Origin: Pararhizobium gei
GTDB taxonomy: Bacteria; Pseudomonadota; Alphaproteobacteria; Rhizobiales; Rhizobiaceae
Assembly (NCBI RefSeq): GCF_029223885.1
Contig: NZ_CP119409.1
Span: 708,001-772,000, forward strand
Direction of reading: 5' to 3'
DNA: 64,000 nt
Shown: one piece after another, positions 35,201 to 42,641 of the stretch
How the letters are laid out: every line of letters starts with the position of its first letter
How positions within the stretch are numbered: position 1 is the first letter of the stretch
Position numbers and translations under genes: made by a program
Notes under the pieces: model-generated
What the model saw: only the letters and a program-made list of their open reading frames with translations
Databases searched by the model: none
Told to the model about the DNA's origin: nothing

Positions 35201-35969
35201 GACCTTCATAGATGCCGCGGCCCGCCGATGCCTTGCCGATGGCATGGATGGCGTTTTCATAATCGGCATAATAGCGCTTCGCGTCAGCCGCCGTTGTCGC
35301 TGCTTCCCCCAGCATGTCGTAGGAATAGCGGAAGCCGCGAGCCTCCAGCGATCTCGAGCGCTTCAGCGCCTCGTCGATGGTTTCGCCGGTGACGAACTGC
35401 TCGCCCATCATTCGCATGGCCATATCGACGCCGCGGCGTATCACCGGTTCTCCGGCGCGCGCGATCAACCGGGTCAAGGCCGCCGAAAGACCGCGATCGT
35501 TGACGGTCGCGGTCAGCTTGCCCGTGACGACGAGGCCCCAGGTGGCCGCATTGACGAAAAGCGAGCGGCCGCCACCCAGATGCGAGCGCCAGTCGCCATC
35601 GGCGATCTTGTCGCGGATCAGTGCGTCACGCGTCGCCGTGTCCGGAATGCGCAGCAGCGCCTCGGCCAAGCACATCAGCGCCACGCCCTCCTGGCTCGAC
35701 AGGGAGTATTCATGCACCAGACCTTCGACCCCGGAGCCCCTGTGCTTGGCGCGCAGCGCGGTGATGAGGGTGCGGGCCGTTGCTTTGGCACGGGCCCGTA
35801 TCGCGTCGGGCAGGGTGGCGGCTTCGACCAGCGGCGGCAGGCATTCCGTCTCGGGCCGCCGGTAAGCTGCGGTGATGGCGCGGCGAAGCGCCGTCGGCTC
35901 GGCAATCGGCGGCGCGAAGCGTTCAAACGGGAGTGGGAGGGTATCGGCGATCTGTTGCGGCTTGCTCAT
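32280..35969 (-). CDS. putA: Bifunctional proline dehydrogenase / L-glutamate-gamma-semialdehyde dehydrogenase
   Basis: Oxidises proline to glutamate in two steps at the membrane, passing electrons from FAD to quinone and then using NAD+. The 1229-residue protein has a helical N-terminal region, a proline dehydrogenase barrel (about 190-510; GPGISIKLSALHPRY, LVKGAYWDAEIK) and an aldehyde dehydrogenase domain (about 560-1040; SPWNFPLAIFTGQ, catalytic Glu near 804 in AETGGQNAM and Cys near 838 in GQRCSAL), plus a C-terminal domain. It lacks the ribbon-helix-helix repressor domain of E. coli PutA, so regulation must come from another protein. Palindromes lie upstream. Confidence 0.97.
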   Translation of the reverse strand: MSKPQQIADTLPLPFERFAPPIAEPTALRRAITAAYRRPETECLPPLVEAATLPDAIRARAKATARTLITALRAKHRGSGVEGLVHEYSLSSQEGVALMCLAEALLRIPDTATRDALIRDKIADGDWRSHLGGGRSLFVNAATWGLVVTGKLTATVNDRGLSAALTRLIARAGEPVIRRGVDMAMRMMGEQFVTGETIDEALKRSRSLEARGFRYSYDMLGEAATTAADAKRYYADYENAIHAIGKASAGRGIYEGPGISIKLSALHPRYVRAQSARVMTELLPKVKALALIAKSYDIGLNIDAEEADRLELSLDLLEALRVDPDLSGWNGVGFVVQAYGKRCPFVLDFIIDLARRSNHRMMVRLVKGAYWDAEIKRAQIDGLDGFPVYTRKIYTDVSYAACARKLLEAKDVIFPQFATHNAQSLAAIYEMAGPDFKVGDYEFQCLHGMGEPLYDEVVGKDNLDRPCRIYAPVGTHETLLAYLVRRLLENGANSSFVNRIADPAVSVDELIADPVDIVRAMPVMGAQHEQIKLPSDLYAGRTNSAGIDLSNEASLAMLSDALKASAENDWQAAPQLGNQTIRGDARAVLNPGDHRDRVGTVIETTEDDACRAVKIALAEGAQWSAVLPPERALCLLRAADLMQQRMPALLGLIMREAGKSLPNAIAEVREAIDFLRYYAEQAGRTLGPAHHALGPIVCISPWNFPLAIFTGQIAAALVAGNPVLAKPAEETPLIAAEGVRILHEAGVPAEALQILPGDGRVGAALVGSKDIAGVMFTGSTEVARLIQSQLADRLSLSGKPIPLIAETGGQNAMIVDSSALAEQVVADVIASAFDSAGQRCSALRVLCLQNDVADRVLSMLKGALHELDIGRTDRLAVDVGPVITAEARGIIEGHVATMREIGAKVEQIALSPATAEGTFVPPTIIELSRLSDLKREVFGPVLHVLRYERDELDRLIDDINATGYGLTFGLHTRLDETIAHVTSRVKAGNLYVNRNIIGAVVGVQPFGGRGLSGTGPKAGGPLYLGRLVAKPPVPPQHSSVHTDPALSDFARWLDEKGLKAEAQAARETGGQSALGLMTELAGPVGERNLYALHPRGRILLVPETETGLYRQLSAVLATGNFAVIDGASGFCAALSALPATVAARLSFTSDWTTDAPFAGALIEGDGERIRAVNTTISALPGPLVLVQAASPGELARNPDVYCLNWLLEEVSTSINTAAAGGNASLMSIG

Positions 35970-36048
35970 CGAAATCGTCCCTTTTGGAAGCGGTCAGGCA
36001 CACAGGCGGTGAACCGGAATTCATAAGCGCAAAATAGGATGGAGATGT

Positions 36049-36064
36049 CCGGATGACTATCCGG
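36049..36064. promoter_or_regulatory. Palindrome upstream of putA (site 1)
   Basis: CCGGAT-GACT-ATCCGG, a perfect 6-bp inverted repeat 80 bp before the putA start. A second copy of the same half-sites lies about 80 bp further upstream. They could bind a proline-responsive regulator such as an Lrp-type PutR, which is not encoded in this window. Confidence 0.45.
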
Positions 36065-36142
36065 TAAAACAGGTGGAAGGCCGTATATTTCGCCAGATAA
36101 TACAGTTTATGCCGCATACTATGCAGTCTCGTTGAAATATTG

Positions 36143-36155
36143 CCGGATGATCCGG
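36143..36155. promoter_or_regulatory. Palindrome upstream of putA (site 2)
   Basis: CCGGAT-G-ATCCGG, the same half-sites as site 1 but with a 1-bp spacer. It is 174 bp from the putA start and directly next to the end of the cysteine-cluster gene, so it could also be part of that gene's 3' structure. Confidence 0.4.
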
Positions 36156-36157
36156 GA

Positions 36158-36487
36158 TCAGAGTAGGGCCTTCTGCGACAATGCCTGCCGCGCTATGAGG
36201 CATTCGTCGTCACCGGGCATGCAGGTGCGGCAGACAAGCGGCCGCACCGCGTAAATTTGGCAGCCGACATGGACGCCGAGCGTACCGGAAAGTGCTGAAC
36301 AGCGATTATCCTCGCACCGCATGCCTCCAAGGTCCGTGGAGACGTATTGGGCCGGAATGCGATCCAGATCCTCGTCCGTTTCCAGCGAAAACCGCGGCCA
36401 GTCCTTAGAGTAGCTGCAGCAGGCGCCGCAGGTCTGGCAGTCAAAATCTTCTGTGGGAACGGCGAGGGTCATGGGGAAATGTAGCAT
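36158..36487 (-). CDS. YkgJ-family cysteine-cluster protein
   Basis: A 109-residue protein of the YkgJ/UPF0153 family, which carries conserved cysteines thought to bind zinc or iron. The first cluster is CQTCGACC (about residues 17-24); further cysteines are in MRCEDNRCSAL, VGCQIYAVRPLVCRTCMPGDDEC. The biochemical role is unknown. The frame also allows a start five codons later (MTLAVPTED), and neither has a clear ribosome site. A short inverted repeat (GGAATAGG / CCTATTCC) lies at and upstream of its start. Confidence 0.85.
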   Translation of the reverse strand: MLHFPMTLAVPTEDFDCQTCGACCSYSKDWPRFSLETDEDLDRIPAQYVSTDLGGMRCEDNRCSALSGTLGVHVGCQIYAVRPLVCRTCMPGDDECLIARQALSQKALL

Positions 36488-36597
36488 GGAATAGGAGGCA
36501 GGCGGAATGGGGCTTTAGTTCGCCTATTCCGCTGGCTTTGCCGGTTGGTCACGTCTCAGCTGGAGCGCGCAGGTCAGTTGTGGAGCTACACGCGGTT

Positions 36598-38019
36598 TTA
36601 GCCGAGTATTCTCTTGACGTAATCGACGATATCGGATTTCGGGGAGAGAGCAAACACCGCCTCTGCCGCCGATTTTGCCGCAGGAAAATCCTTGTTCCTG
36701 GCAAGGCAGCGAATGAGGAGAAGATGCGCGGGCAGATAACTTCCATCACCGGAAAGGGCCTTTAGGGCACTGTCTATCGCGTCATTCGTTTGCTTAAGTG
36801 CTTCTGCAGCCACGCCATCGGCCGTATAGATTTCCGCTTGGAAATAAACGGGTGCATCGTGCCGGATATCCAAAGACTGCCTCGTCTCGTCGTGCCGGCC
36901 GGATTTTCGAAGCAGGGATGATTTCATCAGCTTCTGTAGTTCGTTGTAATAAGGATGAGTTGCGCGCACCGATCCCACGAGGTCCAGAGTTTCCGGCAGC
37001 CCGAGGGATTCCACGAGATCAGTTTCAATTTGCGAGATATGTAAGGTCGAGCCCAGAATCGGGTCCAACAGATAGGGAAGCATTTCGATAAGTCGCTCTG
37101 ATCGAACTGCCTTCTTGTTGTGAAGATCTATCGTGATGGATGCAGCATGACACTGGTCATCCGTGAAATCTATGGCTTGCTCCGGATCGTCCGCATGCGC
37201 CGGAATGCCAATTGCAGGCAGGAAGTCGTCAATGCCGGCGAAGCTCCTGTCCCTGAACTTGGTTAGGCATCGCATGACGTACCACTCTACACGGGCTGCC
37301 TCAACAAGGCTTTCCGGCGTTGATGATGCCAGGCGGATGGTCCAGTCTTCAAGCTCGGCACGTCGTTGGGCCGGTGTGAAGCGGCGACGCGTTGCTCCAT
37401 GGATCGAAAGAGCGGTCGGCGTTCCAACCGCATGCCACCGGACGTTTCCAGGCGAGGAAAGCGCTGACATCAGATTGGCGACAACTTTGTCGGTATCGTG
37501 CGCCCAGGGATCGCCCACGTCAAAATAGGTTGAGCGACGATGGGCAAGGCTCGTGTCGAATACGAGCCTCAGTTCTCCCCGTGTCAGTCGTTCCCGATTG
37601 TCCGGTATCATGTAGTCCACAAATCCGAGATGCACGGTGCCGGAAATTGAGGCGGACAAAGTCGGTGAATAGGCGACCTCACAGTTATCGAGCGCCCGAC
37701 CCAGTTTTTCCACGTGGTTGGGCAACCAGAGGTCATCGTCGTCGGAATAGAATATTTTTTCCGATTGCGCAGCCCTGACTGCAAGGCCCCGATTTTCGCT
37801 TCCACGTCCAGAGGCTTTCGGAAAATCCAGGACCCGGATGCGGCTGTCTTCCGCCGCCGCCTGATAGGCGACTGCTTTGACTGCGTCCGTGGCGCCGTCC
37901 ATGGCGACGATAACCTCGATGTCCCGGATCGTTTGCCCGCACATGGAGCGCAACGTCACATCGAGTGTGGCGGCACGATCATGGGTAGGAATAATGACTG
38001 ACGCGTAGGGTTCCGACAT
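36598..38019 (-). CDS. Family 2 glycosyltransferase with C-terminal extension
   Basis: A 473-residue protein. The first 120 residues are a GT2 catalytic fold: SVIIPTHDRAATL at the N-terminus, VIVAMDGATD, and the DxD-type FYSDDDDLWLPNHVEKLG. The rest is helical, and its last 120 residues look TPR-like (AAEALKQTNDAIDSALKAL, LPAHLLLIRCLARNKDF). Donor and acceptor are unknown; surface polysaccharide or protein glycosylation are possible. It starts 6 bp after the stop of the RmlC-like gene, so the two form an operon. Confidence 0.88.
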   Translation of the reverse strand: MSEPYASVIIPTHDRAATLDVTLRSMCGQTIRDIEVIVAMDGATDAVKAVAYQAAAEDSRIRVLDFPKASGRGSENRGLAVRAAQSEKIFYSDDDDLWLPNHVEKLGRALDNCEVAYSPTLSASISGTVHLGFVDYMIPDNRERLTRGELRLVFDTSLAHRRSTYFDVGDPWAHDTDKVVANLMSALSSPGNVRWHAVGTPTALSIHGATRRRFTPAQRRAELEDWTIRLASSTPESLVEAARVEWYVMRCLTKFRDRSFAGIDDFLPAIGIPAHADDPEQAIDFTDDQCHAASITIDLHNKKAVRSERLIEMLPYLLDPILGSTLHISQIETDLVESLGLPETLDLVGSVRATHPYYNELQKLMKSSLLRKSGRHDETRQSLDIRHDAPVYFQAEIYTADGVAAEALKQTNDAIDSALKALSGDGSYLPAHLLLIRCLARNKDFPAAKSAAEAVFALSPKSDIVDYVKRILG

Positions 38020-38025
38020 GCGCGG

Positions 38026-38556
38026 TTACATCCGTTGGTTCAGCATTTCCACCAAGGCGGAGTAGGTGCCGGAAGCCGCATCGCGCTCTGACAGGATAGG
38101 GTCCTTTATCGGCCAGTCGAAGCCCATTTCAGGGTCGTCCCATCGGCATTCGAATTCCCCTGCGCCATCCCAGACATGCGACAAACCATATCCGAGTTCG
38201 CCATCTTCCAGGAAAAGAGCGCCATGCGCGACGCCGGCAGGCACCCGGAAACCGATCATGTCACGGGCGAAACTGGTAAATTCGACTTTTGCGCCAAACG
38301 TCGGCGATGTCTTTCTGGCGTCCATGAGAGCAAAATGGATCGTACCTGTCAGCGCGATGTAATATTCATCGTAAAGGGAGTGCGCATGGACGCCACGCAG
38401 AACCAACCCTTTTGATCGCACAATGTTAAATTGTGAAATGACATTCGACTCGTCTGCGAAAACGAACGCCGAAAGCGATCCGCGATGATCCGTTTCAACA
38501 TTCGATCGAAAAATGTGCGCGCCCTCGATCAGGCTCAGCTTTTCTTTTATAGACAA
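38026..38556 (-). CDS. RmlC-like dTDP-4-dehydrorhamnose 3,5-epimerase family protein
   Basis: A 176-residue cupin-fold protein of the RmlC family. Marker segments are DHRGSLSAFVF, VLRGVHAH (the RGxH catalytic-histidine region), FRVPAGVAHGALFL and the C-terminal WDDPEMGFDWP, then DPILSERD. It would epimerise a dTDP-4-keto sugar for use by a glycosyltransferase, and its operon partner is a GT2 enzyme. No other dTDP-rhamnose genes are present, so another keto-sugar substrate is possible. The start is TTG: the upstream frame is closed and no internal Met gives a sensible N-terminus. The upstream gap is AT-rich. Confidence 0.82.
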   Translation of the reverse strand: MSIKEKLSLIEGAHIFRSNVETDHRGSLSAFVFADESNVISQFNIVRSKGLVLRGVHAHSLYDEYYIALTGTIHFALMDARKTSPTFGAKVEFTSFARDMIGFRVPAGVAHGALFLEDGELGYGLSHVWDGAGEFECRWDDPEMGFDWPIKDPILSERDAASGTYSALVEMLNQRM

Positions 38557-38749
38557 TTTTTCACCACGTTGACGACCGGTGACGCCACAACGGTCACTGC
38601 CGACTGCGCATCATTTGCAAAATTTAATACCGTAGCGGGCTTTGACTGTCAAAGCACTGTGCGGTGTCGGGATGGAAATGCACGAGTTCTTATTTCAGCG
38701 GTTTTCCATGCCTTCCTGACCCTAGCCGTCTGCTTGATCGCCCGGGTCG

Positions 38750-39556
38750 TCACGCCACCACCGCTTCGCGCACCGCAATCTCATAATCTTCCGTATGCAC
38801 GAGAATGCCCGTGTCCGTCATGACGGCAATGCCATAGGCTGCGGGTTCATCGACAGACAGGGAGGTGTCCGGCGTATCGAAGGGCATGGGTTGCTGATGG
38901 ACCGGGCTCTTGAAGACGGAGAAGCCGATGCCGCGGCTGGATCCGGAAATCGTCCGATGCACATGGCCGGCGAAAATATGGAGCACATTGCCCCGGCGTT
39001 TGACGACATCGTAGAATTCCACCTCGTTGGTCAGGCGGATCATGTCCATACCGGAAAATCCCGTGGCGTGCGGCGGATGATGCATGAACAGAAGCACCGG
39101 CAGATCGCCGGCGGTTTCAAGCTGGCGGTCGAGCCAGGCGAGACGCCGGGCGCAGAGAAAGCCGGCATGACTGCGGGGATAATCGTATGGCGGAGCAAAC
39201 AGCGTATCGAGCAGGACGACGCGGCAATCGGGAAAGTCGATGACCTGCTGGACGAAACCGTCCTCGTCCGTGACGGCGTTGGAAAAAATCTGAAGGAACG
39301 TGTCGCGCCGGTCATGATTGCCGATCGTGATGGCAAGCGGCGGAACAAGCTCGTCCAGCAGGCCTTTCAGCCGCCTGTAGGAAGCGCTGTCCGCCCTGTG
39401 CGTGAGATCGCCGGTGACGATGACGCGATCCGCATCGGCATGGTACCGGTTGACATGGGCGATGCCAGCGGAAAGCCGTTGGAAGGGATCGATCCCAATG
39501 ATCGTCTTGCCTTCCGGCACCATATGCAGGTCTGTGAAAATAACGAGCTTCGTCAT
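38750..39556 (-). CDS. Calcineurin-like metallophosphoesterase (CpdA/GpdQ type)
   Basis: A 268-residue dinuclear-metal phosphodiesterase. The ligand motifs appear in order: DLH (residues about 8-10), GDLTHRAD, GNHDRRD, MHHPP and GHVHR. This subfamily includes cAMP phosphodiesterase CpdA and glycerophosphodiesterase GpdQ, so cyclic nucleotide or glycerophosphodiester are both candidate substrates. It is divergent from the proline-racemase-like gene across 190 bp, and about 3 kb from a nucleotide cyclase. The ATG chosen gives the standard MTKLVIFTDLH start. Confidence 0.9.
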   Translation of the reverse strand: MTKLVIFTDLHMVPEGKTIIGIDPFQRLSAGIAHVNRYHADADRVIVTGDLTHRADSASYRRLKGLLDELVPPLAITIGNHDRRDTFLQIFSNAVTDEDGFVQQVIDFPDCRVVLLDTLFAPPYDYPRSHAGFLCARRLAWLDRQLETAGDLPVLLFMHHPPHATGFSGMDMIRLTNEVEFYDVVKRRGNVLHIFAGHVHRTISGSSRGIGFSVFKSPVHQQPMPFDTPDTSLSVDEPAAYGIAVMTDTGILVHTEDYEIAVREAVVA

Positions 39557-39746
39557 GCGAGCGTCTCTGTAAAAGGATTGATCGGCGCGGGCCGCAAGCT
39601 GACTTTCGATGCCCCGGACGTCAAGGCACATAATCGACGGTCTCCGCATACGCGTATCTAGGCAGCATGCGTTAGCTGGGATATCAGGCATCGGCCAAGG
39701 GATCCAGAAGCACGAAAATCGGCTTGATAAACTTCGGAGTATGCGG

Positions 39747-40781
39747 ATGAGATGGAAGCGCACGATCCAGTTGCTGGATGTTCATTGCGAGGGCGAGATT
39801 GGCAAGGTCGCGATCGGCGGCGTGCCGAAGATTCCGGGCAACTCCATCGCCGAGCAGTTGCACCATATTAACACCGTCGATGACAGCCTGCGCCGCTTCC
39901 TCTGCCTTGAGCCGCGATCCGGGTCGATAGGCTCGGTCAATCTGCTCTTGCCCGCGAAGCGTCCTGAGGCCGATGCCGGCTTTATCATCCTGCAGGCCGA
40001 TCAGGCGCACGCAATGTCGGGGTCGAATTCGATCTGCGTCACGACGGCACTTCTGGAATCCGGCATTGTCGAGATGAAGGAGCCGGAAACGGTGGTGATG
40101 CTCGATACCGCTGCCGGCCTCGTCAAGGCGACGGCTACCTGCCGCGACGGGCGTTGCGAACGGGTGAAGCTGACCATGGTCCCCTCCTTCGTTCATGAAC
40201 TGGATGTCGAGGTGGATACGCCGGAATGGGGCCGGATCAAGATGGACCTCTGCTATGGCGGTGTCTTTTACGCGCTGGTCGATGTCGCGCAGATCGGCAC
40301 CACGATCGACAAGGCCAATGCCCGCAAGATCGTCGAAGCCGGCATGATGCTGAAGGATCTCGTCAACCGCACGATCCCGGTCGTGCATCCGGAAATTCCG
40401 GAGATCAAGGGGGTCGCCTATGTCATGTTCCGCGACACCGAGGCCGACGGAACGGTCCGCACCTGCACGACCATGTGGCCCGGTCGCGTTGATCGGTCGC
40501 CCTGCGGCACCGGCAGTTCTGCCAATCTCGCAACGCTGCATGCGCGCGGCCTGGCCAAGGTGGGCGATGTCTTCAAATCCCGGTCGATCATCGGGTCAGA
40601 GTTCGAGGTCGGGCTGGAGAGCGTCACCGAGGTTGCGGGCCGCCCGGCGATCATTCCCACCATTTCAGGACGCGGCTGGACGTTCGGTCTGCACCAGGTC
40701 GCGCTTGACCCTTTCGATCCGCTTGCCGATGGGTTTGCACTGACGGATACATGGGGACCGCAGGCCGGAGAGATCCGCTGA
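39747..40781 (+). CDS. Proline racemase superfamily enzyme, Ser/Cys variant (hydroxyproline epimerase or dehydratase)
   Basis: A 344-residue member of the superfamily that includes proline racemase, 4-hydroxyproline 2-epimerase and trans-3-hydroxy-L-proline dehydratase. The first catalytic position is serine (MSGSNSIC) instead of the usual cysteine, while the second is the normal cysteine in RSPCGTGSSANLATL. This pattern departs from the Cys/Cys racemases, so the enzyme probably acts on a hydroxyproline. GGAG lies 7 bp before the chosen ATG; another ATG two codons earlier is too close to it. It may feed hydroxyproline-derived compounds towards general proline catabolism, but no hydroxyproline operon surrounds it. 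Confidence 0.88.
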   Translation: MRWKRTIQLLDVHCEGEIGKVAIGGVPKIPGNSIAEQLHHINTVDDSLRRFLCLEPRSGSIGSVNLLLPAKRPEADAGFIILQADQAHAMSGSNSICVTTALLESGIVEMKEPETVVMLDTAAGLVKATATCRDGRCERVKLTMVPSFVHELDVEVDTPEWGRIKMDLCYGGVFYALVDVAQIGTTIDKANARKIVEAGMMLKDLVNRTIPVVHPEIPEIKGVAYVMFRDTEADGTVRTCTTMWPGRVDRSPCGTGSSANLATLHARGLAKVGDVFKSRSIIGSEFEVGLESVTEVAGRPAIIPTISGRGWTFGLHQVALDPFDPLADGFALTDTWGPQAGEIR

Positions 40782-40913
40782 CGCACAGGTGTCCGCGGAT
40801 GGTTACGGTTGCGATGCCTCTGGTACAGTCGGTGGATGGAGGGCGCCGTCCGCCGGAGGCACGCAGCGTGGCCGCATGCAAGGGGCGCGTGCCATTCCTG
40901 GGAAAAGGTGTTC

Positions 40914-41813
40914 TCATTCCATCCTGCCTGACTTGACGACAGTCAGGGATGCCTGTTCGCCTGGTTCGATGTCTGCCGTCGTTGCAATGTCGATCTGCGG
41001 CGCAGCCAACTTTGAAAGTGCATACTCGTCGCCTTTTTCGGCAGCCTTGGAAAACAGAGCGCCGGCGGCAGCCGGGTCGGCCTTTACACCTTCGCCCTTT
41101 TCCAGCATCAGGCCGAGATTGATCATTGCATCCACATTGCCGCGATCGGCAGCCAGCCGGTAAAACCGGGCCGCCTTTGTATTGTCTTCCGGGATCTGGA
41201 CGCCTTCGTCCAGCATGACGGCAAGATTGAACGCACCGAGATGATCCTGGGCAGCGGATGCCCGCTCGAACCATTGGGCGGCCAATGCTCCATCCGCCAC
41301 GGTGCCGACGCCGTCGCGATAGGCAACGCCAAGATTATAGGCGGCCAGAATGTTTCCTGCGGCAGCAGCCTTCTGGTAAAGCTGGAACTCAGCCTCCGGC
41401 TCTCCCCGCTCGCCGAGCATCACGGCATAGTTTACCATCGCAGCCGCATGCCCGTCTTCGGACGCTTTTTTGAGCATCGTGAAGGCTTGCGACTGCTGGC
41501 CGGCGGCATGGAGCACGCGGGCAAGCTGAAAGGTCTGGCGAGCGCCACTGCCCTGATTGAAGGCTTCGCGACACGCAGACAGGGCGAGCCCGATGCGCAG
41601 ATCTTCCGTCGCGACAGGACGAAAAGAGAGATTGCGCTGCAGGTCATGCTCGCTGCCGGCCTCCGCATCGCATTGGTCGGCGGGCAGCATGGCCGAGGCG
41701 CGGGCCTGGGGAATGGCAATCGCGGCGATCGACAGCAGGCTGACCGCCGCAAGCAGCGCGGCGTTGATCAGCGAAATGCGTCTGTTCATGGCGTTTTTCA
41801 TGGCGTTCTCCAT
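40914..41813 (-). CDS. Exported Sel1-repeat protein
   Basis: A 299-residue protein with an N-terminal signal sequence (hydrophobic core about 14-35, likely cleavage after ARA near 39) and about five Sel1-like helical repeats over 100-270, for example AAAAGNILAAYNLGVAYRDG and AADRGNVDAMINLGLMLEKG. Sel1 repeats mediate protein-protein contacts, often in signalling or envelope assembly. Two more Met codons lie in the first nine residues. It is divergent from the FecR-domain gene, so both may be controlled from the shared 157-bp gap. Confidence 0.88.
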   Translation of the reverse strand: MENAMKNAMNRRISLINAALLAAVSLLSIAAIAIPQARASAMLPADQCDAEAGSEHDLQRNLSFRPVATEDLRIGLALSACREAFNQGSGARQTFQLARVLHAAGQQSQAFTMLKKASEDGHAAAMVNYAVMLGERGEPEAEFQLYQKAAAAGNILAAYNLGVAYRDGVGTVADGALAAQWFERASAAQDHLGAFNLAVMLDEGVQIPEDNTKAARFYRLAADRGNVDAMINLGLMLEKGEGVKADPAAAGALFSKAAEKGDEYALSKLAAPQIDIATTADIEPGEQASLTVVKSGRME

Positions 41814-41970
41814 CGTGTTTGTGCCAACTTACGGGAGGTGCCAGCCGGCAGCTGTTCCGCCGGGTACAGCAGTCGATGCGGCCGAGAGAATAGATAGAGA
41901 GACAGTGCCGGGCCTCGCCTGCGGGTCACATGGTGCCTCGGCATCGGACCTCAATAAATGGAGCAAGTGC

Positions 41971-42612
41971 ATGACTGGAAATCTGATGCCTATGCAACGC
42001 GCCTTCTTCGGGCGGCGGGCATTCATCGCCGGCGGCGCCCTCGTCTTGAGCGGGTTTACGGCCATACCCTCACGGGCAAGCCCGGTTATCGGAAAAGCGG
42101 CTGATATTCGCGGAAAAGCCAATGTCAGGCGGGCGACGAAAGAGCAAGGTCTGGAAAAGGGCGGGCCGATCATGACCGAGGACTATGTCCTGACGGGCGC
42201 AGATAGCTTCGCGGACCTTCAGCTTGACGATACCCGACTGTTGCTCGGCAGCAAGACCGAGCTTCTGATCGACAGCTTCATCGCCAGCCAGGGCGGCACC
42301 ATGGAGTTGGGTACCGGCCAGATGGTTTTCGACAGGCCCGAGGGCTTGCCCAGGATCGATCTCGCACTGCGCACCACCTTCGGTATGATCGGTGTGCGCG
42401 GAACAAAGTTCTTCGCCGGGCCAAACCGCGGCGTTTTCGCCGTCTTCGTCGAGCATGGCCAGGTGTCGGTGGAAGGCGGCGGCGTTCAGCGGCTGGTCGG
42501 CGCAGGCGAGGGGATCGAAATTGCCAAACCCGGCGATGCCCCGAACGAAACCGTCGTCTGGAAAGAAGCACGTATCGCCGAAGCCTATGCGAGCGTTGGC
42601 CTGTCGCGCTGA
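41971..42612 (+). CDS. Exported FecR-domain protein
   Basis: A 213-residue protein with a twin-arginine signal (FGRRAFIAGGALVLSG; cleavage near SRA at about 36) and a FecR domain (about 40-190: KGGPIMTEDYVLTGADSFADL, TTFGMIGVRGTKFF, VFVEHGQVSV). Unlike FecR anti-sigma regulators it has no cytoplasmic sigma-binding part and no membrane anchor after processing, so it should be a soluble periplasmic protein. It converges with the CHASE2 cyclase gene (29 bp between ends). GGAG lies 7 bp before the ATG. Confidence 0.87.
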   Translation: MTGNLMPMQRAFFGRRAFIAGGALVLSGFTAIPSRASPVIGKAADIRGKANVRRATKEQGLEKGGPIMTEDYVLTGADSFADLQLDDTRLLLGSKTELLIDSFIASQGGTMELGTGQMVFDRPEGLPRIDLALRTTFGMIGVRGTKFFAGPNRGVFAVFVEHGQVSVEGGGVQRLVGAGEGIEIAKPGDAPNETVVWKEARIAEAYASVGLSR

Positions 42613-42641
42613 TCTCGCGCTGAAGAATCGCCGTATTGAGG

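Noticed and set aside
34710..36026. Long open frame (438 codons) on the + strand
   Set aside because: It is the reverse-frame shadow of the proline dehydrogenase part of putA.
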